From assembly GCA_903789595.1 (NCBI GenBank), contig CAIFEZ010000032.1:1-40529 (forward strand): a stretch of DNA of 40,529 nt. Reading direction: 5' to 3'. The notes beneath the pieces are model-generated. The model was not told the DNA's origin. It saw only the letters and a list, made by a program, of their open reading frames with translations, and did no database searches. Each line of letters begins with the position of its first letter. Position 1 is the stretch's first letter. Origin of the DNA: an uncultured eubacterium 1-6. Lineage in GTDB: Bacteria > Bacillota > Clostridia > Lachnospirales > Lachnospiraceae. A program made the position numbers and the translations under genes. Positions 1 through 8,437 of the stretch are shown piece after piece.

Positions 1-24
1 CATTATTGAGTTTTCAAGGTTCAA

Positions 25-41
25 CACACCTTTTGGGTGTG
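25..41. other. Short hairpin at the left edge
   Basis: CACACC and GGTGTG pair around a TTTTG loop, just past the stop of the last gene of the minus-strand locus. There is no U-tract on either side, so this is a weak candidate terminator. The neighbouring bases 1-24, read on the minus strand, contain ACCTTGAAAACTCAA, a motif commonly seen in Firmicute rRNA spacers. Confidence 0.25.
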
Positions 42-91
42 GGAAGTTTTAGTTAGTATATATCAGAAGTAGTCATCTGTAAAGCATATGC

Positions 92-1027
92 TTACGAAAT
101 ATAATTGAATTCTTTTAGTTTATTAAATATGGTCTGCGCAATCTGCTGTCTTCCGTCCTCCGACATCATGGATGCGGTCACGGTGCTGTTCAGGCTGATG
201 TAGTGATTGCCGAACGCCTGTGTCATTGCCGTGTCATAGGCGGTATGATCGGTCCATCCGGACGGATAGGACCCGAGTACCAGGTAGTCCTTGTCTCCGT
301 TCTCGTAGGTTGCGAGGACAGCCTTCTCCTGCTCAACGAGCTCATCCAGGTCGTTTCCCCAGCCGCCGTGATATCCCATGGTCAGTACCGGCAGATAGGA
401 CTGGTCGTCCCGGTCCTTCAGATACTGACTGAGATCTGCGCGAACGATAGTGTCGTAGCTGTCGGTCAGTCCGTTCTGTGTATGCTTGCTAATGTAATTC
501 TGAACCGTCTGCTGGTCGATGCCTGCAAGAGACATCTGAGAAAGCGTTCCTGCCATGTCCCAGGTATCGTCCTCGACCGTCATGCCGGAGCCTGCCGCCT
601 GCAGAAGCGCCTGCAGCTTTGCGGGATACCCGTTTGCCCTGTCCGCGTCGTCCTCCATGTAGCTGTCGCCGCGGATGCTGATTGCGGTGTAGGCGGTCTT
701 CGCGTTCTTCGTGTCAGCCGCGGAATCCGAGGATACGGAAGAGGCTGCTGATGTGGAAGCCGACGTGGAGGAAGCCGATGAAGCATCTGTGCCATTCGAC
801 GTTGCTGAGGATGCACTGCTGTCTGCAGAGGATGATCCCGAGACGACTGTCGTCTCGTAGGTATTGTTCCCGTCCTGCATCATGGCCTGCGTGGCCTTTG
901 CCTCCAGTTCTCTGGTTGTCTTTCTCTGCTGGATATGGCTTACCATCAGGAGAGCCGCCAGAACAAGGGCTAGAACCACACAGCAGAGTGTTGTTAGAAA
1001 CTTCTCAAATCCCGAATCGTGATTCAT
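92..1027 (-). CDS. Membrane-anchored SGNH/GDSL-like hydrolase
   Basis: A 311-aa protein with one N-terminal membrane segment (about residues 12-30) and a Ser/Ala/Thr-rich linker (about 62-105), followed by an SGNH-like domain outside the membrane. The GDS motif is at about 120-122 (IRGDSYM) and a GGWGND stretch at about 221-226 could be block III. The usual C-terminal DxxH is not visible; the region reads SEDGRQQIA, so activity is uncertain. SGNH proteins in polysaccharide loci often add or remove acyl groups, which would fit the two acyltransferases upstream; this is inference. It is the last gene of the locus, 139 bp after cpsB. The ATG is preceded by GGAGGAG about 13 nt upstream, a rather long spacing. 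Confidence 0.6.
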   Translation of the reverse strand: MNHDSGFEKFLTTLCCVVLALVLAALLMVSHIQQRKTTRELEAKATQAMMQDGNNTYETTVVSGSSSADSSASSATSNGTDASSASSTSASTSAASSVSSDSAADTKNAKTAYTAISIRGDSYMEDDADRANGYPAKLQALLQAAGSGMTVEDDTWDMAGTLSQMSLAGIDQQTVQNYISKHTQNGLTDSYDTIVRADLSQYLKDRDDQSYLPVLTMGYHGGWGNDLDELVEQEKAVLATYENGDKDYLVLGSYPSGWTDHTAYDTAMTQAFGNHYISLNSTVTASMMSEDGRQQIAQTIFNKLKEFNYIS

Positions 1028-1084
1028 CGTTCTCTTTCATCTCCTCCCGTATCGAATCGTGCTAGATCATGGCACTGAAAACTT

Positions 1085-1180
1085 CATAAATGAATATTTC
1101 CTGTCGTTTCGTAATTTCCTGTCATCTCGTATGAAAATCCGGGATAAACCGGTCATTCCATTGCGGTCATTCCATTGCCG
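1085..1180. repeat. Two small tandem duplications between cpsB and the SGNH gene
   Basis: Two adjacent copies of an AATTTCCTGTC-type unit (about 19 bp) lie at 1093-1130, and two exact copies of a 14-bp unit CGGTCATTCCATTG lie around 1150-1178. The second pair runs into the 3' end of the cpsB-like gene and forms its last codons. Confidence 0.6.
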
Positions 1181-1901
1181 CCCGGTAGATGGCCGCATTG
1201 TTGTCTAGGATCTCGTCCGCCTGCCGTCCGAGGTGATCCTTGCGCATCACAGCAAGTCCGTCCTTCATGTTCGGACACCGGGAGTCGAGGTTGTGCGAAT
1301 CGGTACCCAGAATCTGGGTGATGCCGTTCTTAACCATGGTCACGGCCCGGTGGTGGGAGCTTCGATGCAACAGCGCGCCGGCGTTCATCTGGATCAGGAC
1401 ATCCATTTCCAGCAGCTCGCCGATGGCGTCCTCCCCCGCGTATTCGGGGAAGCGCTCCAGGTGCGCGATGATCGGACGGATGCCGTTGGCGATCAGTGTC
1501 CGGACGTCGCGGAGCATGCCGGAGGTCCATTTCTCAAAGGGCATCTCCAGCAGCAGGTAGCGGGAATGGCCCATGCAGAGCTTCTCCAGGTCCGGATCGC
1601 AGACCAGTCCGTTGTGGTAGGCCGCCTCTGCACCGAGTCCGATGCGGCCGCTCCAGTCGGGTATTTCTGACTCGATCCAGTCCTCCAGCTCGCGGTACGC
1701 GCGTTGCCGTCTCGTCAGAAATTCGGAGATGGACTCGGTCGGATAATAGTGCGGCGTGGCAATCAGCCCCTCGCAGCCCTGGCGGATCTCTTCCTGAAGC
1801 ATGCCCGCGGACATCCGGATGTCTCTGGCGCCGTCGTCCATGTCCGGCAGAATATGCAGATGCAGATCATGAAATGGTTTCTTTTCCTGTCTGAACAGCA
1901 T
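1167..1901 (-). CDS. cpsB: CpsB/CapC-type PHP protein-tyrosine phosphatase
   Basis: This 244-aa protein is a manganese-dependent tyrosine phosphatase of the PHP fold that dephosphorylates the partner tyrosine kinase CpsD. The family signature is clear: HDLHLHILPDMDDGA at about 11-25, ATPHYYP at about 49-55, PIIAHLERF in the middle and GTDSHN near the C-terminus supply the metal ligands. Its length matches the family (about 240-255 aa). It starts 2 nt after the stop of cpsD, indicating translational coupling in a CpsC-CpsD-CpsB phosphoregulatory unit that controls polymer length or export. The last codons lie in a 14-bp tandem duplication, so the extreme C-terminus (AAME) may be variable. Confidence 0.93.
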   Translation of the reverse strand: MLFRQEKKPFHDLHLHILPDMDDGARDIRMSAGMLQEEIRQGCEGLIATPHYYPTESISEFLTRRQRAYRELEDWIESEIPDWSGRIGLGAEAAYHNGLVCDPDLEKLCMGHSRYLLLEMPFEKWTSGMLRDVRTLIANGIRPIIAHLERFPEYAGEDAIGELLEMDVLIQMNAGALLHRSSHHRAVTMVKNGITQILGTDSHNLDSRCPNMKDGLAVMRKDHLGRQADEILDNNAAIYRAAME

Positions 1902-1903
1902 GA

Positions 1904-2635
1904 TTACTTCTTATAATACCCCTTGTAGTAGCCTTTGTAATAGTGGCCTCCTTCCGAGGTCACATCGTTGTATACGAAACCGAGGATCTTCGCTCCCGCC
2001 AGATGAAGCTGGGAAAGCGCGTCCTCAAGGGCGGGCATCTCGGTCACCTGATGCCGTACCGCAAGCAGGAAACCGTCAGCGTAGCGGGAAATGATCGAGG
2101 CGTCAGCCACAGTTGTGACCGGCGGAAGGTCGATCAGGATGTAGTCATAGAGCTTCCGGAACTGCTGGATCAGAACGTTCATCTGGTTTGACTGCAGAAG
2201 CCAGGTCGGATCCGGCGGAATATTTCCCGCCGGAAGAACGTCGAGACCGTTTCTCACGTTCCTGCGGAGAGCCTCCGAGATCTGCGCGCTTCCGATCAGC
2301 GTATCGGAAAGGCCTGGCACGGAGCGAATCTCCAGCTTTGTGCCTACCGTCGGCAGACGGAGATCGCATTCGATCAGGAGCACCTTCTTATTGATCTGTG
2401 CGAAGGAAATCGCCGTGTTGATACAGATCATGGATTTTCCGTCGTGCGCCTGGGCACTGCTCACCGCGATGACCTTGCAGCCCGTTCCCGGAAGGGAGAA
2501 GGTGATGTTGGTTCGGAGGGCCTTGTATGCCTCCTGTACCGGCCACGGAGACTTGTCGGAAAGGATCAGCTTTACTTCGGATTTTTCGATGGAATTGGAA
2601 CGTCCGGACGTTCTTCTGCTGTCAAATACTCCCAT
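1904..2635 (-). CDS. cpsD: CpsD-type bacterial tyrosine kinase (BY-kinase)
   Basis: This is a 243-aa cytoplasmic BY-kinase, activated by the membrane protein CpsC and autophosphorylating on a C-terminal tyrosine cluster. Walker A reads AHDGKSM at about 63-69, where most relatives have PGEGKST. Walker A' reads LLIECDLR (about 87-93), with Glu replacing the usual Asp. Walker B is ILIDLPP (about 166-172). The C-terminus has three YY pairs in a YYKG-type repeat (about 232-242), the expected phosphorylation site. The start codon overlaps the cpsC stop (TAATG), and AAAGGAG lies about 10 nt upstream. The substitutions are conservative, so the kinase is probably active, but this is not proven. Confidence 0.93.
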   Translation of the reverse strand: MGVFDSRRTSGRSNSIEKSEVKLILSDKSPWPVQEAYKALRTNITFSLPGTGCKVIAVSSAQAHDGKSMICINTAISFAQINKKVLLIECDLRLPTVGTKLEIRSVPGLSDTLIGSAQISEALRRNVRNGLDVLPAGNIPPDPTWLLQSNQMNVLIQQFRKLYDYILIDLPPVTTVADASIISRYADGFLLAVRHQVTEMPALEDALSQLHLAGAKILGFVYNDVTSEGGHYYKGYYKGYYKK

Positions 2636-3459
2636 TATCTGCGGTCTCCTTTCCTGTTCTGTTTTCTGTAGTAATATTTCTCTTTGCTGGCGTTCCCCTT
2701 CGCAGCCTGTTCATAGTTCGGGATAGTTCCGATGATGGAAAGGCCGAAGCGCGCCTCCAGCTCCGCGGCATCCTTTACACGGGTGTCCATCAGGTCACGG
2801 ACCACAACGATGATCATCATCAGAAGCATGCCGATGATAAAGCCTATCGCCACGTTTTTCGTCACGCTTGGGCTGTACTGCTGGGTCGCCATGACCGGAG
2901 AGGTTACGACCTTCATGGAGGATCCTTCTAGGATGCTGGCGATGTAGTCCGGTGCGATTTCCGCGATGGCCTTGGCGAGATTGTAGGACTCCTCTGCGGA
3001 TCCGGTCAGCACATAGACGCTCACAAGCTGTGTGTTCTGCTCGATGTCGGTCGTAACTTCGTCGGCAATGTCTTTATACTCGTATTTGGAATCGAGTCCC
3101 GCCTTCTTCAGCGCATCCTCGATGACCGGCCGGCTCTTCATGATAGAAGCGTAGGTGTAAGTAAGGTTCTGGGCCGCGCTGATATCTCCGCTCTGCAGGG
3201 TCTGTGTATTCTCGCTGCTGCTCGTACGGTTATTTACGAAAGCTGTGAAGGAGGAACGATAGGTCGGCTTGATCACGAAAATGGTCACCGCCAGTGTGAC
3301 GATGGCAAACGCGAGTGCGACCAGCAGGATCTTCCCGAAATTCGCCCAGATCGTCCGGAATACGTCTCCGAGGTCGATCTGTACCACGTTGTCATCCGGC
3401 TGCCCGCCCTGGATCGGCATGTTGCCGGCCGCGCCGGCCCGTTTCCTGTTGTCTTCCAT
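2635..3459 (-). CDS. cpsC: CpsC/Wzz-type chain-length determinant and kinase activator
   Basis: A 274-aa membrane protein with the Wzz/CpsC layout: a short cytoplasmic N-terminus, TM1 at about 40-62, an extracytoplasmic domain (about 63-200) and TM2 at about 204-225. A cytoplasmic tail follows that would contact and activate CpsD. Before TM2 the segment VTSPVMATQQYSPS resembles the Pro-rich motif of the family. It lies directly before cpsD with a one-base overlap, so the two are translated together. It has no fused kinase, unlike the Wzz-like protein at 16340-17935, which means the locus holds two different chain-length-type proteins. Confidence 0.92.
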   Translation of the reverse strand: MEDNRKRAGAAGNMPIQGGQPDDNVVQIDLGDVFRTIWANFGKILLVALAFAIVTLAVTIFVIKPTYRSSFTAFVNNRTSSSENTQTLQSGDISAAQNLTYTYASIMKSRPVIEDALKKAGLDSKYEYKDIADEVTTDIEQNTQLVSVYVLTGSAEESYNLAKAIAEIAPDYIASILEGSSMKVVTSPVMATQQYSPSVTKNVAIGFIIGMLLMMIIVVVRDLMDTRVKDAAELEARFGLSIIGTIPNYEQAAKGNASKEKYYYRKQNRKGDRR

Positions 3460-3599
3460 TCCTCTAATCCTCCATCTGTCTGTGTGTTTCTGTGTCTGTC
3501 TTTATCTTTCTTCGATTTCATGGCAGATCATCTGTATCTGAGCCATGTGACAGCCTGTACCGGTTGTGTAAAAGCCATCATATCTATGGTAATTCAGTA

Positions 3600-3676
3600 A
3601 ATCTGACCGTTCTGCGCGGCCGTGATGCATCTGCGTTAATCTGACCGGCCTGTACGGCAATAATGCATCTGCGCTT
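3600..3676. repeat. Tandem duplication (38/39 bp) between LCP gene and cpsC
   Basis: Two adjacent copies begin with AATCTGACCG and end with GATGCATCTGCGTT or AATGCATCTGCGCTT: 3600-3637 and 3638-3676. They occupy the 239-bp gap between the LCP stop and the cpsC start. No promoter is evident in the gap. Confidence 0.75.
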
Positions 3677-3698
3677 ACACGAGCGCGTCTGTGGTCCG

Positions 3699-5258
3699 TC
3701 AGCTGACATCCGCATCGGTCAGTGTCTCGCCGTTCATGACCTTGTCGATCAAGTCGGCGCCCTTCTGCACCATGTCCTTGTTCTCATACATGACATAGGC
3801 CTTCATGCTGGGCATGGAGTAGGTGTATTCCGATCCGCCCGTTCCGGTGACGGCATAGGACTTCACGTTCCAGGAGCGGCTGTCGTCGATCTGCATCTTC
3901 ACCAGAGAAGCGATATCCTCTGATGTGAGATTCGTGACGAACATGCCCTGCAGGCTGTCGAGAACCTCACTGTAATGAAGCAGCAGGTTCGCGCTGTCCC
4001 CGGTGATTTTCTGGATCACGGCGGTGATGACACGCATCTGGTTTCTGCCGCGTTCATTATCGCCGGCGCTGAAGGAATGTCTCTCCCTAGCGAAGGCAAG
4101 CGCCTCAGCTCCGTTCATAGTGTTCTGGCCCTCCGTGAATGAATATCCTTGAGCTTCAAAAGCCTGCGGGCAATCTATGGTGATGCCGCCGATGGCGTCG
4201 ATCAGAGTCTCGAATCCGGTGAAATTGATCTGTCCGTAGTAATCTACATTCTCCTCGTAGAGATCGGCAAGTCCCTGCATGGAGACATTGATTCCATAAA
4301 TACCGAGATGGGTCAGCTTATCGAGTTCGCCGTTTCCGGCGGGGTTCGGGATGTAATAGTCACGAGGCGTATTCAGAAGCAGAATCTGACGCGTCTCGGG
4401 ATTGACCGCCATGAGAATGTTCACGTCGCTGCGGCTGGTGTCCAGCATCTGACTGCGCGTGTCGGAGCCGCTGATGTAGACGACAAACGGGGTCTTCGTG
4501 ATGTCCGAATTCGCTGCCTTCTTATTTAACTCTGTTGTTTTCTCGTCGGAACCCGATGATGCCGCGGACAGCCCTGTGTCCTCGGGATCAATGGTCTCGG
4601 TCTTCTCCACCGGTATCTCGCAGAGAAGCCGTGTCTTGTCAGAGAAGTCCGCGAACTGCTCCGTATCGGTCAGTGCGCTTGTGTAGGCCTCGTTCATGAT
4701 CATCGCGTTGACGGATTTGTCATAGAGGGCCTGGGCATTCTCTGTCATGGAAGGACGGGACACGGTCACGATCGTGGAACCGAGCTCGGACTCTATGCTC
4801 TTCACCGCCTGTGTGGTGTTGTCCTGGTCGTAATCGGCCATGATGCCGAAGCTGTAGTCCTTTGCGTCCTGGATGCTCTGGGCCTTGTCGTCCTTGAGCA
4901 CGTAGACACCGACCATCGCCTGCAGCGTTGTTTTCGTCGTTGTAACGGTCTGGACGGTCTCATCGACCTTGTACATCACCATCGAAGCCGCAAGGGAACC
5001 GACTGCCATGACGGCGGCCAGCACACAGGCGATCACTCTCCTTACTCTTCTGGCCCGGTGCGGTCCGTGCCCCATCCCGGCAAATAAAAGCAGACACGTC
5101 AGAAGAACCATCGCTGCGAGTACAGCCACGGCTACCGTTACATATTTATCCGGCAGCATGTTCAGCCAGATCAAACGATATGCCGCAAATGCTTCCAATA
5201 CAATCTGTACGATCAGAACACTAACTGCGATTGGAAGCCACTTCTTTTTCGGCAACAT
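3699..5258 (-). CDS. LytR-CpsA-Psr (LCP) family wall-polymer ligase
   Basis: This 519-aa LCP protein would transfer polymers from undecaprenyl diphosphate to peptidoglycan on the outer face of the membrane. The N-terminus has three hydrophobic segments (about 8-30, 38-62 and 80-100), followed by an accessory domain (about 105-260) and the LCP catalytic domain (about 275-430). Typical motifs are SRSDVNILM, NTPRDYYIP and ALAFARERHSFSAGDNERG; their Arg and Asp residues bind the lipid pyrophosphate. Length and topology match CpsA-like members that come with an accessory domain. The ATG has AGGGGGA about 10 nt upstream. The 272-bp upstream gap suggests its own promoter for the LCP-cpsC-cpsD-cpsB-SGNH module. 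Confidence 0.93.
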   Translation of the reverse strand: MLPKKKWLPIAVSVLIVQIVLEAFAAYRLIWLNMLPDKYVTVAVAVLAAMVLLTCLLLFAGMGHGPHRARRVRRVIACVLAAVMAVGSLAASMVMYKVDETVQTVTTTKTTLQAMVGVYVLKDDKAQSIQDAKDYSFGIMADYDQDNTTQAVKSIESELGSTIVTVSRPSMTENAQALYDKSVNAMIMNEAYTSALTDTEQFADFSDKTRLLCEIPVEKTETIDPEDTGLSAASSGSDEKTTELNKKAANSDITKTPFVVYISGSDTRSQMLDTSRSDVNILMAVNPETRQILLLNTPRDYYIPNPAGNGELDKLTHLGIYGINVSMQGLADLYEENVDYYGQINFTGFETLIDAIGGITIDCPQAFEAQGYSFTEGQNTMNGAEALAFARERHSFSAGDNERGRNQMRVITAVIQKITGDSANLLLHYSEVLDSLQGMFVTNLTSEDIASLVKMQIDDSRSWNVKSYAVTGTGGSEYTYSMPSMKAYVMYENKDMVQKGADLIDKVMNGETLTDADVS

Positions 5259-5530
5259 TTAAATAAAATCCCCCTAACTGTGGTCCACCCGAACAAATAA
5301 AATCCCCGGAAAGACCCAAAATATCACAATGTATTGATTTTACCCCTTTGCACTATGGTACGGCAATAGAAATATCGTTAAAAATATACTGATTGTCGAG
5401 CAAGATTTTTATTCACATTGCATACTTTCACGTAAAATGTAATGCATAGCTTAATACCACTTGTACAGTTTGTGATGCAAAGTACCACATGACCCTTTTC
5501 TGCATTCATTCTCAGCTTTCATGAATGATG
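5259..5530. promoter_or_regulatory. Probable promoter/operator region of the LCP-cpsCDB module
   Basis: This AT-rich 272-bp gap has no credible gene. On the minus strand TTGCCG and TAAAAT are 18 nt apart (around 5326-5375), and TTGCAT with TATTAA 18 nt apart lies further upstream. Either could be a promoter. An inverted repeat, CATTGCAT / ATGTAATG (5416-5423 and 5437-5444), could be an operator. The 13-mer AAATAAAATCCCC occurs twice (5261-5273, 5295-5307); read on the minus strand the first copy supplies the ribosome binding site of the LCP gene. Confidence 0.45.
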
Positions 5531-6511
5531 TCACTGCAGCACGACATGGTTCGGTGATGTATGGAATGCGTAGACGGTCACACCTTTTTCTTCAAAGTAG
5601 GATTTCAGCTGCGGGGCGTCGTAGGTTCCGGTTGTGTCGTTGAGAATCTGGTCGGGGCAGTCCATGAATGCCGCCTTTGGGTCCACGAAGTCGTAGAACC
5701 GGGTATCGAGTCCCCAGTTCCCGTGATGCCCGCATTCGACGTAATCGGATTTCAGATCCTTGAAATAGGAAGAAATGATTTCGTCCTCCATCTCCGACTG
5801 CACGTCGGCACAGAACAGCATCGAGCTTTTTCTGCCGGAGACGCGGAACATGAGGGAGCCGTCGTTCAGTAAGGTTGCCTGCTGCTGTTCGGTCGCCTTG
5901 TCCCAGGCGTGCAGCACCTTCATGTGAAGGCCGATGAGATCCAGCTCGTCTCCTGCCTTCAGATAACTGACGTTGTGCATCTTCTGCGTCAGGCTGTCGA
6001 AGGTGTAATAGGTGTCGATGCCGTCGTAATCGTGGGCGGTCTCCTCGTACCGCTTTCGGTTGATCTTTGGCGTGTAGATATGATCGATTGTGACGTTCGT
6101 GTCCGGATAGGTGGACAGAATGGCATTGAAGGCGCCCGCGTGGTCCGGATGAGGATGGGTGATAATCCATGCGTCCACATGATAGTTGTGCTGCTTCAGG
6201 ATGTTCAGTACCTGCTGCGCGTCAGAGTCGTAACCGCCGTCGACGATGACGAGGCGGTTGTTGTTATCCGTGATGGTGTAGAAGGTTCCCTGCTCACCGT
6301 TTGCCGGCGCGTAGGAGGTCACTGTCCACCGGTTGTCCGAATGGCGGGTCTGGTACAGTGCGAGGAAGAAGGCGCCGAGGATGATGACGCACAGAAGGAC
6401 GCACGACAGGATCTGACGGCCGGTGCCCCTTTCGACATGTCTGTTTCCGTTATATACCGTACTGTCGTTCTCAGTATTGCGGCCACCGGTATTGATATTT
6501 TTCATGTTCAT
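5531..6511 (-). CDS. Membrane-anchored metallo-beta-lactamase-fold hydrolase (ComEC C-domain-like)
   Basis: The protein is 326 aa from the chosen ATG. That start is preceded by AGGAGA 7 nt upstream, and any longer reading would run through the preceding acyltransferase gene. One TM segment (about 30-52) places the domain outside the cell. The metallo-beta-lactamase metal motif THPHPDH sits at about 120-126, and a later GHHGNWG supplies another ligand region. The domain resembles the beta-lactamase part of ComEC/Rec2 competence proteins, but the membrane channel is missing. Stand-alone secreted versions are usually annotated as MBL-fold hydrolases of unknown substrate; phosphodiesters of a wall polymer are one possibility. 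It follows the acyltransferase by 11 nt, so the two are probably co-transcribed. Confidence 0.82.
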   Translation of the reverse strand: MNMKNINTGGRNTENDSTVYNGNRHVERGTGRQILSCVLLCVIILGAFFLALYQTRHSDNRWTVTSYAPANGEQGTFYTITDNNNRLVIVDGGYDSDAQQVLNILKQHNYHVDAWIITHPHPDHAGAFNAILSTYPDTNVTIDHIYTPKINRKRYEETAHDYDGIDTYYTFDSLTQKMHNVSYLKAGDELDLIGLHMKVLHAWDKATEQQQATLLNDGSLMFRVSGRKSSMLFCADVQSEMEDEIISSYFKDLKSDYVECGHHGNWGLDTRFYDFVDPKAAFMDCPDQILNDTTGTYDAPQLKSYFEEKGVTVYAFHTSPNHVVLQ

Positions 6512-6522
6512 CTTCTTTTCTC

Positions 6523-7557
6523 CTATTTGCACCTTATTGTACCTTTTGCTGTTTCTCCCCTCACGCTTCTCCGGTACAGAACGAAAATCGCGAGATCGAT
6601 GGCGATCCGGGTGACGCACAGGAGTGGCAGGAAACGGATGCTCTCTGCCAGGAACGGAAACCAGACCACATCCATGATGTGGATGCAGAGGATGTCCATG
6701 GAGTATTGTCCGATGTAACGGAGCTGCCGGAAGGGGAAGCCTTCTCTGTCGAGCAGCCGGGAGAAATACATCACCGCAAGTGAGCCGCAGATGGCTACGA
6801 TGTAGCACAGAGGGAACTGGCTGTACCGGCGCTGCGACAGATCCGCGTACTCATGAAAGCGGAAGTACTGGAACAGAAGAAGGCACGTCCACAGCGCGAC
6901 GCATGCGAGGAAGCGGGCGAAGGGACGGTCTTCGATGAATTTATGAGGAATGCTCTTTCCGATCCAGAGATAGATGATGACCGCCAGGCTGAGGTCAAAG
7001 GAAAACGGAAGCCGAATGAAGCTCCCGATTCTCACGCCGGCAATCAGCAGAGCCAGGCAGAGAAGGCCAAGCTTCCATCCCCGGATTTTCAGGTGCAGAA
7101 GATCCAGAAGTGTTTTTGCCGTGAACAGGACGATCAAAAACCAGGCCATGCCGAAGGCGGGCACGAATCCGATCCGCGTCTCCAGCGCGACGCTGCTCGA
7201 GAAGAGGATTCCCTTTAGCATAAGGACCACCTGGCTCCTCCAGAAAGCCAAATCGGCGAGGGTGGGCCAGGAATATCCCTGAAGCGGAGCGGTTAAAATA
7301 AAGAGAAGATACCTGATGACGAAGAGGCTTACCGCAGGGATGACGAGACGGTGGAAGCCGCGGATCGCCCTCTCCCGCCATTCGGCAGCCGTGTCGGAAT
7401 ATTTCATCGTATATCCGCCGAGCAGGAAGAACAGGGGCATATGAAAGGAAAAAATGGCTCCGCGTATGTAATTGGCAGGGGGTAAGGTATGTCCGAGGAT
7501 GACGAGAAGAATCGCGATGCCCTTCGCCATGTCGACATACCCCAGTCTTTTCTTCAT
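6523..7557 (-). CDS. Acyltransferase 3 family membrane protein (second in locus)
   Basis: This 344-aa polytopic protein (about ten TM segments) has the Acyl_transf_3/OafA-NolL signature. It opens with YVDMAKGIAILLVILGH and has SFHMPLFFLLGGY at about 37-49, carrying the conserved His. Family members move acetyl or other acyl groups from the cytoplasm onto sugars of surface polymers. AGAGG lies 5 nt before the ATG. It sits between the cytidylyltransferase (separated by a 141-bp gap with a tandem repeat) and the MBL-fold gene. It is a divergent relative of the acyltransferase at 11000-12082. The acceptor cannot be read from sequence. Confidence 0.88.
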   Translation of the reverse strand: MKKRLGYVDMAKGIAILLVILGHTLPPANYIRGAIFSFHMPLFFLLGGYTMKYSDTAAEWRERAIRGFHRLVIPAVSLFVIRYLLFILTAPLQGYSWPTLADLAFWRSQVVLMLKGILFSSSVALETRIGFVPAFGMAWFLIVLFTAKTLLDLLHLKIRGWKLGLLCLALLIAGVRIGSFIRLPFSFDLSLAVIIYLWIGKSIPHKFIEDRPFARFLACVALWTCLLLFQYFRFHEYADLSQRRYSQFPLCYIVAICGSLAVMYFSRLLDREGFPFRQLRYIGQYSMDILCIHIMDVVWFPFLAESIRFLPLLCVTRIAIDLAIFVLYRRSVRGETAKGTIRCK

Positions 7558-7567
7558 ATGTGCCTCT

Positions 7568-7640
7568 ATTGCTGATATTACTTGAAAATGTTTATGAAAT
7601 TGCTGGTGTTATTTGAAAATATTTATGGAATTGCTGATAT
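7568..7640. repeat. 31-bp tandem repeat (about 2.3 copies) upstream of the acyltransferase
   Basis: ATTGCTGATATTACTTGAAA-type units occupy 7568-7598, 7599-7629 and a partial third at 7630-7640. The array lies in the gap between the cytidylyltransferase stop and the acyltransferase start, on the mRNA just upstream of the ribosome binding site. Confidence 0.8.
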
Positions 7641-7698
7641 CCTCCAGGCTGCACTGCCGCCATCAGCCGGACCGATGCCTTCAGCCGTTATGCAGCTG

Positions 7699-8436
7699 CT
7701 ATTCTTCGAGCTGCTGGTTTTCTCTCGCGTCGTAGAGCGCGCGGAAGACGTAGAAGTCGTCGGGGGTGGTGATCTTGATATTGTCGCTTCTGCCGATGAC
7801 GACATGGAGCGGCTTTCCGTACATCCGCATCATGGTGCAGGAGTCAATGACGTTGTCGTTTCCGTCCGCCAGACACTGGCGGTGTACCGCGAGAATGTCC
7901 TTCAGATAGAAGCTCTGGGGCGCCTTGGCAAATCGGGACCTGGAGCGGTCGGGTACCGCGTCCACTTTCTCCGTGTCATCCACTAAGATGACCGTCTCCT
8001 TCGCCACGGTACAGGTGATCGCCGTGCCGAATTCCCGGACGGCGGCGATGTTCCGGCTGATGGTGTCGGCGTCGATCAGCGGTCGCACGCCGTCATGGAT
8101 GAGAACGATGGTTCCGTCGGTTCCGAAGACCTCTTCGGCGGCGCACAGGCCGTTATAGATGGAGAGCTGCCCGGTTTTTCCTCCCGGGACGACCTTCTTC
8201 ACCTTGTCCAGCCGGTAGCGGTAGATCATGTCGTTCATGTAGTCGATCCAGCCCTCGATGCAGACGACGATGATGCCGTCGATCTCCGGATGGTTCTCGA
8301 ATTGCTCGATGGTGTGCACGATGATCGGCTTGCCGTGGACGAGCAGAAACTGCTTGGGCTTGTCCTTCGTATGCATTCTCCTGCCGGAACCGCCGGCAAA
8401 GATTACTGCGATATTCTTTCCGCTTTCTTCCTTCAT
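7699..8436 (-). CDS. IspD/TarI-family cytidylyltransferase
   Basis: This 245-aa enzyme would transfer CMP from CTP to a polyol or sugar phosphate, giving a CDP-activated precursor. The nucleotide-binding signature AGGSGRRMHTKDKPKQFL lies near the N-terminus and the loop LIHDGVRPLI in the middle, both typical of IspD, TarI and related enzymes. Length fits. The chosen ATG has AGAGGA 8 nt upstream; that site lies inside the longer reading, which supports the shorter start. The gene begins 1 nt after the SDR stop, so the two are coupled. In this setting CDP-ribitol or a similar donor is more likely than isoprenoid synthesis, but no TarJ-type reductase is present, so the substrate is open. Confidence 0.85.
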   Translation of the reverse strand: MKEESGKNIAVIFAGGSGRRMHTKDKPKQFLLVHGKPIIVHTIEQFENHPEIDGIIVVCIEGWIDYMNDMIYRYRLDKVKKVVPGGKTGQLSIYNGLCAAEEVFGTDGTIVLIHDGVRPLIDADTISRNIAAVREFGTAITCTVAKETVILVDDTEKVDAVPDRSRSRFAKAPQSFYLKDILAVHRQCLADGNDNVIDSCTMMRMYGKPLHVVIGRSDNIKITTPDDFYVFRALYDARENQQLEE

Positions 8437-8437
8437 A

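Noticed and set aside
218-245. TGTCATAG...GTATGATC resembling the operator at 24369
   Set aside because: It lies inside the coding sequence of the SGNH gene and is imperfect; judged a chance match.
6512-6808. 99-codon N-terminal extension of the MBL-fold gene
   Set aside because: It would lie inside the acyltransferase gene, and the ATG at 6511 has a good AGGAGA site.
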